In this document: positions 12,628-25,300 of the stretch, piece by piece
Position numbering within the stretch: position 1 is the first letter of the stretch
Layout: each line of letters begins with the position of its first letter
Assembly: GCA_003342895.1 (NCBI GenBank)
Contig: PTFA01000191.1
Span: forward strand, 434,001 to 498,000
Length of the DNA stretch: 64,000 nt
Origin: Casuarius casuarius
Taxonomy: Eukaryota > Chordata > Aves > Casuariiformes > Casuariidae
Direction of reading: 5' to 3'
Made by a program: the position numbers and the translations under genes
The notes under the pieces: model-generated
Database searches by the model: none
What the model was told of the DNA's origin: nothing
What the model saw: only the letters and a program-made list of their open reading frames with translations

Positions 12628-15600
12628 TAAAAGCCCTCCAGAGAGTTACCTAGACTTGTAATTGAATTTGGGGATGACAGGAAGGGCCGTGTTCAGGCTG
12701 GGTATTTCTATCCTTGCTCTATACTGGCAAGGGTGCCAGCACATATAGGCCTATGTTGATTTTACCCAACAGCCTGCACTGGACATACTTTCAGTTTAGT
12801 GATGGGCAGGGGTGCTGTGTGGCAGCCAGCATGCAGCACTGCTCATGTTGAAGCTTAAAACAAGAAGAGTTTTATAGGACCCCCAGGCACCTCCAATGCC
12901 CAGCCGCTACTGGATCAGATAGTCACAGTCTTGGTTTTAGGCACCTACATCCTGCCTTAAGTGCCAGCCTTGAACTCGACTTCTCCCAAGCCACAAGCAG
13001 GATCAAACTCCTGCAGCACTCTGTGGTAACCTGCTTTTATCTAATGCCTGAGGAACTTAAGCGCTTGCCTTCCTTTCTTTTCATCTAGCAAATGGAAGAG
13101 AGTTTGGAGACAAGCCCCCTTCCCTTCTCCCCACAAATGGTTTTTAGCCTGTTGGCAGCCTCCCAGGACATGATCATTATAAACTGCATGTGCTTGCATG
13201 CAGGAGATTCCACCACCACTGCTTGGCATCCAAAAAAAAAAAAAAATGCAATCCCAGTTCAGTTGCCAAGAGCAATGGCCAGAGACACCCCTTTTAAGAG
13301 AAGTGATGGGGTTACACATCCCCAAAAGGCTGCAACATGGGGTGCCTAGACATGTTAATCACACCCTGCAGATCAGGTGCCTAATGGTTAGGTCCTTCAG
13401 TGCCAAAATCCTATATTAGGCAGCCGTTAGGTTGCTGGGGGGCTTGCATTACTCTTTGAAACTTCAACTCCTAATTCTTGGTGCCAGGAGGTCAGTGCAC
13501 ACATCTGCTCCCACCATGTCATGCTTTCTAGAAAGCTCCTGAAGCAAAGAGGCAACAGATAGCCATGTCTCTAAAAGGGAAATAGGCAGACAGAGGACTC
13601 GGGACAAACTGCAGGTATGTTAATTTTGTGTGCGTGTGTGTTTTTCTCCCTGCTGCAATGGTAATCAGCCCTCTTTAGCACAGCTGAATATCTGCCCACT
13701 TCCCCTCCAGCTGCTCTAAGTGGGCTGGAGTTAGCATTCAGTGAGAAGGAAACTCATCTTAAACCTCTGACTGTTGTGAACAGGCAGCGCTGTGTAATTG
13801 GTGTGAGCCTTCTTCACAGTGCCAAGCAAATCACCAGAGAGGAGTAGCACGGAATAAACAAAAACAATTAAATACCACAGCCTGGAGAGAGCAGGTGCAA
13901 CAAAACCACTTCAAAACAGAGCTGTTGCTTACTGTAACTGCTCACACAAGAAGATTTTACAAGTGAGCCTTTAAAGAATGAATGAAAAAAATGTGGCATA
14001 ATTAATGTATCAGCTGCAGTAGAAATGTCTCAAACAAGTAACATTAAAAAAGGACTCTGCTATTATTTTTGTGTGTGTGCACTTAAATCAATGCTTTTCC
14101 TGCCTGAAATTCTTTTGTGTTGGCTGCAATGAGAGCTTGGATTTTAGAGTTATATTTTCTAATGTTGCAGAGCAATGCCATCTAGGGCATATAGACTTAC
14201 AAATACGAACAGGAATGCTATTCATCCTTAGTGACAGCGCTTGCTGGATTGAATATTAATAACTGGTTCATCGCATATGCATTAGGACTGTTGGGATTTG
14301 CTCATTTTCAGTATCTGTTTCCAATTTTCCAGAGTATGCTCTGTGTCAGATATTAATGGATAGTTTTGTCTCAACTGGAAAATAATGAGTTTCTGTATAT
14401 ACCTTGTTTCCTCCTTAAGTCTACTTAATAGCTTTCACCTGTGTGGCACAGCTGGGGTTTAGTGATGGCTCTATAATTTTCAACTACTCAAGAATTCTGC
14501 TGTGGCTGTGATTAGAGCAGTGAGACACTTGGGCAGCAGATTAAAATATTAAACATAATAGGCCATATCTTGGCATCCTTACTCAGAAAACTACTTACTT
14601 CATTACTCAGATCCTCCCATTCAAATCAGGCTACTAGTAGAATATGGGTCTGCTTTAAATGCAAATAGCTGCAGGAGTCTGACCCTGTTTTAGTTCTGTC
14701 ATCACTGCTATTGCAGCTTTCCCCAAGCTGTTTCAAGTCACAGAGAAGATTAGGTCCAAATATAAATAGGGAGCATAGGCTCCATGGAGCGTTATGGCTG
14801 TAACTACTTATGAACCTGGCCTTATATGCATTACACTTTAGGTACTGCCCTGTTCTTATTTCTTGCCATTTGACTTCATCATGCTTGGCCTTCCTGAGGA
14901 ATGGTAGTACTATTTAACTGTACTTTAGGACAATGTTATCTCTGTAACAGGTTTTCTTATTCTACACAGACAAGTTTGGTCCCCACTAGAGAAGAACATG
15001 GACTTTATCTCTCTATCAGTCTCAGGAGATCCTTCGAACTCCTAGGCTGCATACCAGCTTCTGGAAAAAACAGCTTCTGCCCAATTCTGCGGGAATTATA
15101 CTCAGAGATGACCATCCTCAGGTTACTGGCCTTGTAGGTCTTAGCTGTTTTTAGAGGCCATTCCAAACTGAAGGCAAAGTCCAGCTGTATTTGGCTATAA
15201 CTTGATAGAACACTGGGAAATGTTAATACTTCCACTAAAAAAGACAAGAGCTTTTAACATAGCTACTGGCATTTTTTCCCCTTGAATAATGGCACTCTTG
15301 TTGCTACCCAAGCAAATGGAGGGCCTGGTTGTCCTCCAGATTTCTAGTGGAATTCTGGTCTGGCTGCCAAGAGATAATAAAGTAGATGCCTTCTACTACC
15401 TTAAGATGTCATTGCCTACAGGCACAAAAATGCACATGCACATAGGCATACTGCAGCAACGGAAGACCTCAGAAGCAATGGGTGGATGTTGACAGTGCTA
15501 ATTAAGAAGCAGATATTACATTAATTCATTTTTGGGGGTTTAGTTAAACAGTGCACTGTTAAAACATCATGCTGAAGTGACAGGTAATAGTTGATCACAG

Positions 15601-18600
15601 TTCTCCTTAGTGATTTGTTTTCCTACAAATTAGTATTGCGTATGTTGTTTCTCATTCTAACTGGAGGTCTGAAGCGCAATTGACTTTATTTAGCAAACAA
15701 TTTTATGGCCAGACTACAAACATGGTCTTTTGTTTCCCCTTTTTTCTCCTTCAGTAGGGTTTTAAAGATGAAAGGATGACTCACAGTCATTGCTTTTTTG
15801 CAAGTGAAGACAGACCCAGAAGAATTAGTGGAAATGCCAGCATCTGTTTTTGGAAGAGGATGAGTAAATGTTCTCATTCGCCAGTACAACTACCACCATA
15901 ATGAAGGTAGAATTAGTTTACTCCTTAACTGGTAGTTCTGAGGGCTTTAAAAATGATGTCAAAACTTTAATCTACTCAAATTGCTGTAATTCAGAGGTGA
16001 GTCTGAGACAGCATCAGCGATTCAGAATTGAGATGGAGCAAGGAAACAATTTCCAAAATACATGTCCTGCTACCTATTCTTTCCCCCAGCTTGGAGTCAC
16101 ATTAAAAAAAAGATCTGTGTGCAGTAGTGGTTTTCTGTGATCAGAATATGGCTCTGATTCTTCCCAAATTCCTCATGATTAATCTCAGCTAGTATCTGGC
16201 AGTTACTGTCTCTCTGGACAGAGATCTCGTCTTTACTCTCATGTCACTTTGGCTCAGGCTATAATACAAGGAATAGCCTTTGGCACATGTGCAGCTGGAA
16301 GGAGCTTTCACTGGCAGCCTGAGGATCATTAGTACTCCTTCCCTTCTCACACCCTGATCTAACTAGGCTGCTCAAGATGGCACATGAGGGCCATGGCACC
16401 TGATCTGTCTCTAGACAGTGCTTAGAGAGGGTTTGCCTGTGTCAGTTTGCAGAGAGGGCAGAATGTGTGTAGCGCACTTGGGTTGTTACCGGCTTGCGCT
16501 CTAAATGGACTTTCTGAGAAATTTAGGGTTCTGGGTCACCCAGGATTTAAGAGCTGGTATACCAAAGTGCTCCCAAATTTGTGTACAGATATACATTAAA
16601 CTGTTTTCAAAAAATATTTCAAAATAAAGAGAGGGAAGGTGAAAAGCAAGTGCCACTGTGTTGGAAACATAGTCATGCAGCATTTCCACTTGTTTGTTTC
16701 CCGGCTAACATGTAGAAGTGTGAAGAGTAGCTGGCCGTTGGACATCTCATCAGCACTCGATGATGAAAATTCATCTTGATGTGGAGAGTGTTGAAAATCA
16801 GTTGGCCAGATCAACCTTTAATGGGACAATGCTGAGAGAGATGAACTTAGAGCACAGAACCATGAAATAATAAAAGAGTAATCTCTTCCCAGGGGTGTAG
16901 TGACTAACGGTCATAAACAGCTCAGTTAGAGTCCTCTGCTATAAACCTTAAAGAAGGGGGAAAAACTGAAGAATCAAAAAGAGTGGCTCTGCCATGAATG
17001 CAGAAGATAAAAGACAGAAATTTTCTTCTTCCATATTGGAGAGGCCATATGAAGAAGTGGAAGGAACCTTTTTCTTTTTTCCATAAAATTTGTCCAGCCT
17101 GATTTTTATTCCACTTCTGTAGCCTTTAGTTCAATAAATACAAGAGCACTGTTAACTATTAACGTTTAATAAATGCATGCTCAAACTCAGCAGAAAGAAT
17201 TAGTTGTTGAGAACCAGGTGAAGCCACAAGACATCTTCTCTTTCAAGAGATGTTCTTAAATGTCAATGTCACACTTTTCATTGACAACAAGTAGCCAGCA
17301 ATTAAACATGACATGGCAGAATGTGCCAGGCTCATCTGACCTCCAAGACAAGTTTTTGTGCGTTAAGAACATTAGCAAAATATGGTAACAACAGAATGTG
17401 AAGCAAACTGCAGTACTGGCGAAACTACCATATTGCTCAAAAGGGAGACCTGGCAAGTAGAGAGAACATAAGTCCCTGTTTTGAAGTTAATCACTTTGCC
17501 TGACACCAGTGTCTGTGCTCATGGAAATGGCAAGAGGTGCCCGTTGGCCAGAAGTCAAAGGGTTCAACCTTCAGTCTTCCTCACCCTCAGGGATTAAGTC
17601 AATGCCATTTGGCTGCTCCATTCAAACACCGACTCTGTTGGAGCCACAATTCAGCTAGTGCCAGCCAGCAAAAAAAAAAACTTTCTCGTTTAGAGGATGT
17701 CAGCATCTCATCTGACCAATGTCAGGCCCCAGCAAATTAATTATAAACTCTATTTTATTCCAATATTGGCACGGTATAGCTCAGCCCAGGCTATCTGAAT
17801 GGATCAGGATCACTGTAATATCAGGATTCAAAGACCACACAGTAAAATTAGGTCTTTGCTTCATTCACACTGTGCTGTACTGTTCAAATGGTGTAACATG
17901 GACAGAAAGTTGCTCTCGAAGGGCACAGTTATTTTTTCCCTGTTGAGGGGGAACCCAAGATGGCTCTGTTACATGTATCAGGCAGGAATGGGTCTGAGGC
18001 AGAGCAAGTGATGCTCAGGGATAGCCAGCCTGGACTGCCCCTGGCAAGGCTACACTGGTAAGGCTGGTTTGGGGGAATAGCTGGCTATGGGAAGGAGCAA
18101 GTAGGGATTGCCCTGGCCTGGCATCCAGCTGCAAATCTACTCTTGAGTTGTATCACAGCTCCTGTGGGACTAGAGGTCTCTGCTACCTGGGACCTTCTCT
18201 GGGCATCCACTCCGCTATTTGAGGTTCATGGTATATGTCTTCTGGCTGTTGACTCTATGAAATTTTGGAGTGTATGGCTTATAGGATCAGAATAGCTGAC
18301 TACCTCAGTATCAACAAATCCTGAACTAGGAAGTAGTCTCTGTGACACCAACATTTTGATGAACATGAAATCTCCTCTGCATCCAGAAAATGGAGTGGTG
18401 GAATAAAGAGAGAGTCTGGCTCACCATGCACAGCAGGTAATTTCTGATCCCAGGACAGCTCAGGATTCCAGTACCAGCACCACTAAAGCTTGCAGAAAAA
18501 ACAGCTGGCTCATTTGTATGACTTTTGTTTGCTTGCTGGTTTGTGGGTGTGTTTTTTCCCCTTTCCCTGTATGTAAGTGTACATTTCCCTTCTTCTCTGT

Positions 18601-20680
18601 AGACTGTATAAAGTCTAAAACTAAACAAAACTCTAGGTCTTTTTTTGCTATTGGGCAGTTTTTGTTGTGCCTCCTTCAAGCAGTTTGATTCTGGTCTCCC
18701 TCCTCCCTTTGTTACAAAACATATTCTAGTGCCAATGTTGTTTTATAAATCAGAGCAGGAAATCCAGCTTATAGCCCAAAGCATAATAAACACAACGGGT
18801 AGGATTTGAATGTACTGAATCACTGGCACATGCTGTAAACTGAAACATAAAGCCTGTTTTAAGGTGGAAGGAAAGATCACTCTGATGTCTTCAGGGAACA
18901 TGACCAGGCCCAGGAGGGCTGGGGGATGCACTTCCATGGCTGGGAGATCGTAGAGGTCTTCCTGCAGTGTTGGAGCAAGGTGTTGAGCATGGAGGACATC
19001 CCATTGACTCTGCCTTTTCTGTAGTGAGGCTAGCCATGCTGCAGCTGCGCTTCTCCCTACTGCAGAGCTCATGGGGATGTGGCAGACTCCTAGGAAAGGA
19101 GCCAGTGGAAAAAGGGTGCATCTTGACATGAGAATTTTGGCCACCACAAAAGAAGCAAGCTGAAGGATGCAACGGTCACTGCTCCTTGCTACAGCTGCCA
19201 GGCTGTGACAAAAGATAAGCGAGTCCATTTCCTGTCCATTCAAGGTCTACTCAAAACACTGGAGAACCGCATAACACTGTTTTACTCTGTGACTGCAATG
19301 CAAATAGGAACCAGGCTCATTCTGATTTTTACAGTGCCAAAGTACATGCTACCCAGGCTCAATGAAAATGAAATTACATGGCAAAGCCCATGGGGTGTAT
19401 AATACAGCAATGCAGCAGCGTTGGGAAGGCTAAGTGCCATTTCTTGTCCAGACTAGTCAAGTCCCCTGGGGCCTTCTACCAATGCCTACAATCGCTGCCC
19501 CACACTCACATGCTGACAAATATAGCCCAGCAGTTCAGACCCTAAGTTAGGGCTTGGAAAAATCTGCTTTTCTTCAGGCTTGCTGTATTTATAGAAAGTC
19601 ATGCCAACCTATGCTCACAACTGCCTTTAGGGCATCTCAAATAGGGATAAATATAAAACACGAGCCATAAAACTTCTCCCAATGTCTCAGGTGAAAGGCT
19701 GTATGTGGCCAAGTTTTTGCACTCTTTTGTCAGGGGCACACTTGGCTTTATGAATCTGAAATGGAGAGGCACACCTGGCATGTAGTCCTGGGCCAGACCT
19801 CGTCGGCTCCTCACGCCTGCAGAGGTATGTAGGTTTTCTCTGGGGCTAGCAGGCACCTCAGTGAATGCTCTGAGTTGCTTTTGGGGGGCAGTGGTGTCTC
19901 ACCATGCTCCGTAGATGTAAGCCAAGTGCTCTGACTAGCTATGCCAGGCCAGGCGCTGCAAAACTGAACTTCAGGACCTATGTAAGGCTGCCTGAATAAA
20001 CCCCTACATGCCATCAGCTTCAAGAGGTAGCAGGACTGGAGAGTAAGTCATAGTATCGCTTGTTATAAGTGCTTTTTAATGTTTGAGCAATGTGTGGTAT
20101 GTGTGGCATGCGGGCTGGCACACTGGAGCGGAAAGGTCGGGACGGCACTTGTGAAGGCTTGCAGGGCTCACCAGTATTTTCACAACCAACAAGAGCACTT
20201 CAGCTCATGCCAGAAAAGTTTCACACTGCTCCGGCAAAAGATAGCTATAGATTACATCAAAGCAGCAGCAACACAAGCTCCTCATACGCACTGAAGGGTT
20301 GCATCCATGAGTCGGCCATGGGCTGGCTATTGCCTGGGGATTAACAGCCCCTTTGACAGAAGCCATGGATTAATGTAAATGCCCACCACCTTGTAAACGA
20401 GACGTCAGTTTGTCCCAGTTCCCCAAAGCTGTTTATATGTCCACCTTTCATTGTGATGGTCTGGATGCTGGATTTGCTATGCCCCCATCAGGCAGATTTT
20501 TCCACCACTGCGGCCTCTGAGGATGTTCCTAATCCTGCTCAACAGGTTGGCTGCTTTCTTCAGTGGGGTTGCTAGCATTTTTAATGGGCTATTTATGGAG
20601 AAAGCAGCAAGCCAAACTGGAAGGAAAACCTTGGTCTCATTGCTTTAATATTAAAATAGATCCGATAAACTTGTGAAATA
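12628..20680. other. Non-coding DNA, no gene recognised
   Basis: AT-rich to moderate-GC sequence between CR1 copy 1 and the CpG island. It contains an A15 run at 13232-13246 and short GT-rich and A-rich words. The stretch at roughly 13750-14100 has the AT-rich, low-repeat look of conserved non-coding DNA, but that cannot be shown without an alignment. No RNA gene or known protein was recognised. Confidence 0.55.
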
Positions 20681-20687
20681 CTGAGCG

Positions 20688-20782
20688 CTAGGACTCCTGG
20701 AGGAACTGGAACTCGTCTGAGCCGGGGAACCCGAACGTCCCAATCGCACCAATGCGGCAGGTCACCTTCTCCACTTCCTTAG
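20688..20782 (-). other. Candidate minus-strand terminal exon
   Basis: On the minus strand a good acceptor (a pyrimidine run, then tgactgcag) is followed by about 31 codons ending in TAG at 20688. About 26 of the 31 third positions are G or C, while second positions are mixed, a pattern typical of coding DNA. The peptide includes EKVTCRIGAIGTFGFPGSDE. An ATTAAA word lies some 40 bases beyond the stop at 20643-20648. No homologue was recognised. Phase does not fit the strong minus-strand donor at about 22290, so no partner exon is known. It may be chance at the edge of the CpG island. Confidence 0.22.
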
Positions 20783-21177
20783 CTGCAGTCAGTGAAAAGG
20801 AACACTTCTGACTAATCCCATTTATGGCAAAATAAAAAGGTGCGAGAGAAGGGGGGGAAAAAAAAAAAACAGGAACCCAACACGCCATCACTAGACTGGG
20901 GGCTAGTGGATGCCTCCACAGACAGCGAGTTTGGATGAAGACACAAGAAGCTGTGAAACGCTCCCTTTTCCAAAGCGCCTTAGCCCGAGGAGTGGGGTGA
21001 AGGCACCACCGTGGGCACCCACTTCCAGGAGTTACAGGCGTTCCCGTCCAGCTCGGCCTGGCCGATTTAGCTGGGATGTCCTCCGCGCTGCCACCAAGCC
21101 CTCCAGCCCGCAGCCCCCGGGGGGCGGCAGGAGGCGCCAGGCGGCCGTTGAGGGCGGCACGGCGCGAGGGCGGGAAC

Positions 21178-21184
21178 ATGGCGG
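21178..21184 (+). promoter_or_regulatory. YY1-like ATGGCGG element
   Basis: gaacATGGCGG matches the core of the YY1 initiator motif, common just downstream of start sites in CpG-island promoters. The same ATG has a favourable translation context and opens a frame reaching the TAA at 21526-21528, so it might instead be a start codon. The low-complexity peptide makes that less likely. Confidence 0.45.
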
Positions 21185-21299
21185 GGGGGGGCCGTGAGGA
21201 ACGGCCCGTCTACCCCCGGCGCGGGGGGACGCGCGCGGGGAGAGGGGGAGGCGGCGCCGCCCGCGCGGGGAGGGGGAGGAGGCGGGCGGCCAGGGCGAG

Positions 21300-21524
21300 G
21301 GAGGGAAGGCGCATGGCGCAGGCGCCTTGCCCCCAGGGGGGAGCCGGCTTCGGGGCCACGGGAGGGGGCGGGCCGAGGCCAGCGCAACGCGGCGCGGCGG
21401 GTCGGGAAGAGCGGCGGGCACAAAGCTCCAGCTCCTCCCTGCCTTCCCCGGCCCGGCCCCGGCGCGGCTGCAGCCCGGCGGCGGCTGCCGCCGACCTCGG
21501 CTCGCTCCTGACCGGCGGGGCGAG
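21300..21524 (+). other. Candidate first exon (5' end uncertain)
   Basis: The GC-rich sequence ends at gcgGGGCGAG|GTAAGG, a consensus splice donor with GT at 21525-21526. This is the best evidence for gene direction (plus). The 5' boundary is only a guess, since transcription start sites cannot be read from sequence. The plus frame through the donor meets TAA just inside the intron. The exon may be entirely 5' UTR or may encode an Arg/Gly/Ala-rich N-terminus. Confidence 0.5.
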
Positions 21525-21530
21525 GTAAGG
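21525..21530 (+). other. Strong splice donor GAG|GTAAGG
   Basis: Matches the vertebrate 5' splice-site consensus at intron positions +1 to +5, following GAG. It lies about 40 bases before the assembly gap in the CpG island. No acceptor can be assigned to it with certainty. Confidence 0.6.
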
Positions 21531-21562
21531 GCGGGCGCGGGGGGGAGCGGGCTCTGGGGCGA

Positions 21563-21648
21563 NNNNNNNNNNNNNNNNNNNNNNNNNNNNNNNNNNNNNN
21601 NNNNNNNNNNNNNNNNNNNNNNNNNNNNNNNNNNNNNNNNNNNNNNNN
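21563..21648. other. Assembly gap (86 N) followed by A19
   Basis: A run of 86 N interrupts the CpG island and is followed directly by 19 A (21649-21667). Real sequence is missing here; the A run at the contig edge may itself be a sequencing or joining artefact. Frames crossing the gap are meaningless. Confidence 1.
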
Positions 21649-22280
21649 AAAAAAAAAAAAAAAAAAAGCCGTTTCTGGGCTGGTGATTTAGCGGCTTTTC
21701 CCCGACAGCAGCCCGGGAAGCGGGCAGGCCCCTCGGCGGGGAGTGACAGCGGCGGCAGCTGGGCCGGGGGCTCGGGAGCCGGGGTTGGGGCTCCCCACGG
21801 GGCCCCTTTTGTCCTGTCCGAGCGCAGGTAGCAGAAGGGGAGATTAGAGCACACTAAGAGCTGGCGCCAAAGCCTGGGCCCTCTTCCTCGCCTTTGCAGC
21901 TACCCTGCCTCTTTCTCCCTCGATACCTGCCCTCCCGTGGTGCGTGTAGTCAAGGGGAAGCGGGTTTGTACGGTGGGTTTCTCGGGGGGCTTGGGGGCAG
22001 CAGGCCTCCTCCTGCACCCGGGCATCTCCGTCCAGGTGCGGGGCTGGGGTGCCAAACCTGCTCGGCAGAAAGGTTGGGGGCCCGTAGGCCTGCGAGTGAG
22101 CGCAGGGCCCCGCTTGCCCTGCGGCCCAGGACTGTGCCCACGACCGGGGACCGTTGCAGCATGCCGCCTGCGCTGTCGCACACCTCCCTTCTGCGGCTGT
22201 TCCCTTCTGCGCGATTAGATCGTGCGGACTTTGAAGCGGAGACTCTAGGTGCGTTTGCAGCGCCCAGGGTGGCGTGGCAC

Positions 22281-22301
22281 GGCACTCACCCTGTGAGTGC
22301 C
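22281..22301. other. Palindrome with donor-like sites on both strands
   Basis: ggcactcac-cct-gtgagtgcc is a perfect 9-bp inverted repeat with a 3-base loop at the right edge of the CpG island. Each arm forms a GTGAGT donor: plus CCT|GTGAGT and minus CAGG|GTGAGT. It could serve a first exon on either strand, or just be a hairpin. The minus-strand frame 22286-22471 ends here and contains a short hydrophobic stretch (LTQLLLVIHIAVAL). Confidence 0.5.
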
Positions 22302-25300
22302 ACAGCAATGTGAATCACCAACAGTAGTTGGGTCAGGTGTAGTGAAGGGTCCTTGGCCTGGCCATCGGACAGATACATCCCTTTTCCGACTGGGATGGGG
22401 GTTCCTGTGTGCCAGAAGGGGGGATAAAATATGTATCTTGTCAATTCATCCTCCTTAATGTTTCCTTGCAAACCTGATTGTAAAAGTAGATTTTAAATCA
22501 CACAGATGTGAGCGTTGTGGAAAAGCAGAAGCCTCTACTTTCTCTGTTAGCTTCATTTCTTTGTCTCCTCATGCTTCCAAGTGACTCAGCTCTCATGCGT
22601 TTTGCTCACCTATTGCCTGAAGTACAACTCTTAAGCTCTTTCAAGTAGGGAACATCTTGATGTGCTTTTGCCAGCACAGCTGTGTTGGTTAGGATCGAGC
22701 AAAACATGATTTTCAACTGGTATTTCTGTGCTGGCAAAAGCCCCTAGGGTAAACATGACAGTGCTTGCAGGAGTGCCATTAGAGCATAGTTTATGGAGAC
22801 CAGCTGAGCAACTCATTAAGTGGCTGGATTTAATTTTATTTGCAGAGGTGTACATTTGTCCAGGTGTGGATTATATGGCTGCTTTAGAACAGTTACTTGG
22901 AGCTGTGACTATACCAACCTGCAGCAACTCCGTTTTCAGTTCAGCTACATCTGTCCTGGCTTTGTCAGTATGTTGTTTTTGCTGGGACAAGATATGCCAG
23001 CATGGCTGTAGAGCCAAGCTCTCATCTTTCCTCAGGCAAGGTCAGATCTGTGTTGTTTCATTAGTTTTAGATCTGTTTTGCACTAAAAACATTTAATTGT
23101 TAATAGTATACTTGATATGTAAGAGCCTTGAATATTTAATTAGATGAGGAGAAAGACTATGCTGATTAGAATTGTCTATTAAAAATGCACAGATAACCAA
23201 GAAAATTGTGCTGTGATTCTGGAGACAGTTATATGGCACAGTTCCCTGTGTTTTACAGTATGAAATACTAGACCACATTTGACTTCATTGAGAAGATTTG
23301 TATTAAATCCACTGCCTCATTCTTTGTGTTAATTAAAAACAAAAACTTAAGTAATAATTACCAAGAATATCAGCAAATACTGACTTTTCAGAAAATGAAG
23401 GTGGAACAGCTACCTGAAACAAGGTTCCTGTATCTTGCTAGGAATCCACTTACCGAATCACTTTTGAAGCTTATGTTGACTCTTCTTTTTAAAGAGATTT
23501 CTGTGGATCGGATTGCTTATATTTAGTAAACTCCTAAGTGTTTGGTGAGTTTTTTGTTTGTTTGTTCTCCTCCTCGCTAGGTTTGCAGTCCAGACAGTAT
23601 TGTTGGAAATGGGCTTCCAGGGTAAGGTATCTCTGGTAGGTCAATCTGACGGGACTTATTTGTACAGTAGTCCAGTAACCAAGTGTTCTATGGTAGGTTT
23701 AAAAGGGCAGACCCAGTGAATATCAATCTGTGTTGAGAAGTTGGTCTTACTCAGCTTCAGGAGTTCAACGTTGCTTGAAAAACCTCTGGTGCCTCGAGAA
23801 ACTTTTGTGCTGGACATGGTACAAACCCAGGAATGAAAGAGCTCTGCTATATGGAGTGCAGGTGGCCCAGCTGTGAGTTTAGGAGCAGCTCAAAGTCTCT
23901 TATGTCAGGACTACGCTATATGAGTGGTATGAGGCTGTGCTGCCGAGGGGGCTGTGGGCAATTTGCATTCCTGGCACAACTTGGTAAGGGGCTATGGGGG
24001 TGCTGATTTTTTGGTAGGATGCTCTAAGGCTCTGCTCTAAGACCAAGCAACTTCCTGTTCTTCAGTCCAACCCCAGGGCCCTACTGGGAGATGTGGTCGT
24101 GGTCTCTGTGTGAAACTCAGCTACAACATCCTTCTCTCTTGCATTCTGGAGCATGCAGCATGCCCTCAGTCATGTAAAGATTTTGGTTTTCAACTGACAG
24201 GACCAGGAAGGCTGGATGATGTTGCTCTGAAGTGTATGCCTAGTGTAGGAGAAGACCACCTTTTTTACCTTAGGCTTAGAGGATTTTTTGGATTGTTTTC
24301 TAAAGATAAAGCAAATTGTGATTTCTAAGGCAGTGAATGAATAGTGGACTGNTTTTTTTTTTTTTTTCAGGAGGGAGCTACTGCTTATTTTAAAAAGATT
24401 AAAAGCAAAACAGTACTGCCAGTGTACCTATTCAAGGGCTTCTGTTATCTACTAGAAAACGTGGCTGTTGTGTCTTAGTGATGAGTAATGTAATTCATCT
24501 CCCATCAGGGGTAGTGATTTCACGCAGTACTAGATAAAGGTAGGTGTGGTCTCAGGCCTTCCCTTAACAAACCTTTCCAAACCACAGCCACCATGAATCA
24601 GCCCTACAGGATCACTGAGGGGCTTAGCATCAGAAGCTGAAAGGGGGTCAACAGCAAAATCATGGTCTTACCTTCCAGACGTTGTGACTCCAAGCTGAGA
24701 GTGAGGCACGTCAGAGGGGTAAGGTGCGGAAAACTGGTGCTGCCATCATGTGTGTTGCAGGCTCCATGGGTAAGCAGTACTTGACTGTGGCTCTAAATAC
24801 TTGGCCCATCATACAGATGTTGAAAATAAGAGGCTTATGATACCTCTAATCTGTAGCCAGAGATTTATCACGGTATACAAGTGTCTGCCCCCCCCCCCCT
24901 CCAAATTCTTTACTTGAGAGGTGCATGGGGAGAAGGCTATGCAGGGCCAAGTGTTGCCAGTTAGACCATTTGTTTTGTTCAAGTCATTTATCATTAAATT
25001 GGTAGTGTGTACTGGGAGGGGGGACGGAAATGTAACGAAGTATTTGGCACTGTATGTGAAATTAAGTCATCTGGTAATGAAATGCAGAGATGATGTAGTA
25101 GGATTTGGATGGATATGAGGCTTTTTATGAGTATCTAATATCCAGTACACTTCTGAATTTAGAACACTGGAAAAAAATGTTTCCTGACAGATAAAATGGT
25201 ACAGCAGGACACTTCATGTAATTCAGTTATTTCATACTGTTGAAGCAGTGTGCTCTTCTTCTGAAGCACAGTCCTGAAAACTGGAAAGGATGTCATGTCC

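Larger units (their letters stand above)
20690..22310. promoter_or_regulatory. CpG island / likely gene promoter
   Basis: Sequence between about 20.7 and 22.3 kb is dense in CpG and GC, most strongly at 21045-21810, in an otherwise CpG-poor window. It contains Sp1-type GC boxes (for example GGGGGCGGGCC near 21366), a YY1-like ATGGCGG at 21178-21184 and an NRF1-like GCGCAGGCGC with one mismatch near 21312. These features, and a good plus-strand donor at 21525, mark a housekeeping-type promoter, probably for a gene running rightwards. Several frames are open over 100-200 codons, but they are low-complexity Arg/Gly/Ala/Pro strings expected in any GC-rich DNA. An assembly gap interrupts the island. 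Confidence 0.9.

Noticed and set aside
21032..21854. Several overlapping open frames of 100-214 codons in the CpG island on both strands.
   Set aside because: They are low-complexity Arg/Gly/Ala/Pro strings caused by high GC, and some run through the N gap. No recognised domain.
22286..22471. Minus-strand frame with a hydrophobic segment ending at a GTGAGT donor.
   Set aside because: Joining it to the minus-strand candidate exon at 20782 gives an immediate stop, and no membrane-protein family was recognised.
23581..23621. 41-bp segment between ctcctcctcgctag and a GTAAGG donor.
   Set aside because: Both sites look good, but a 41-bp segment open in all three frames gives no coding evidence, so it was not called an exon.
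24371..24478. T15-cag acceptor followed by 35 open codons ending in TAG.
   Set aside because: Strong-looking acceptor but no matching donor or poly-A context, and the frame is short. An ambiguous base precedes the T run.
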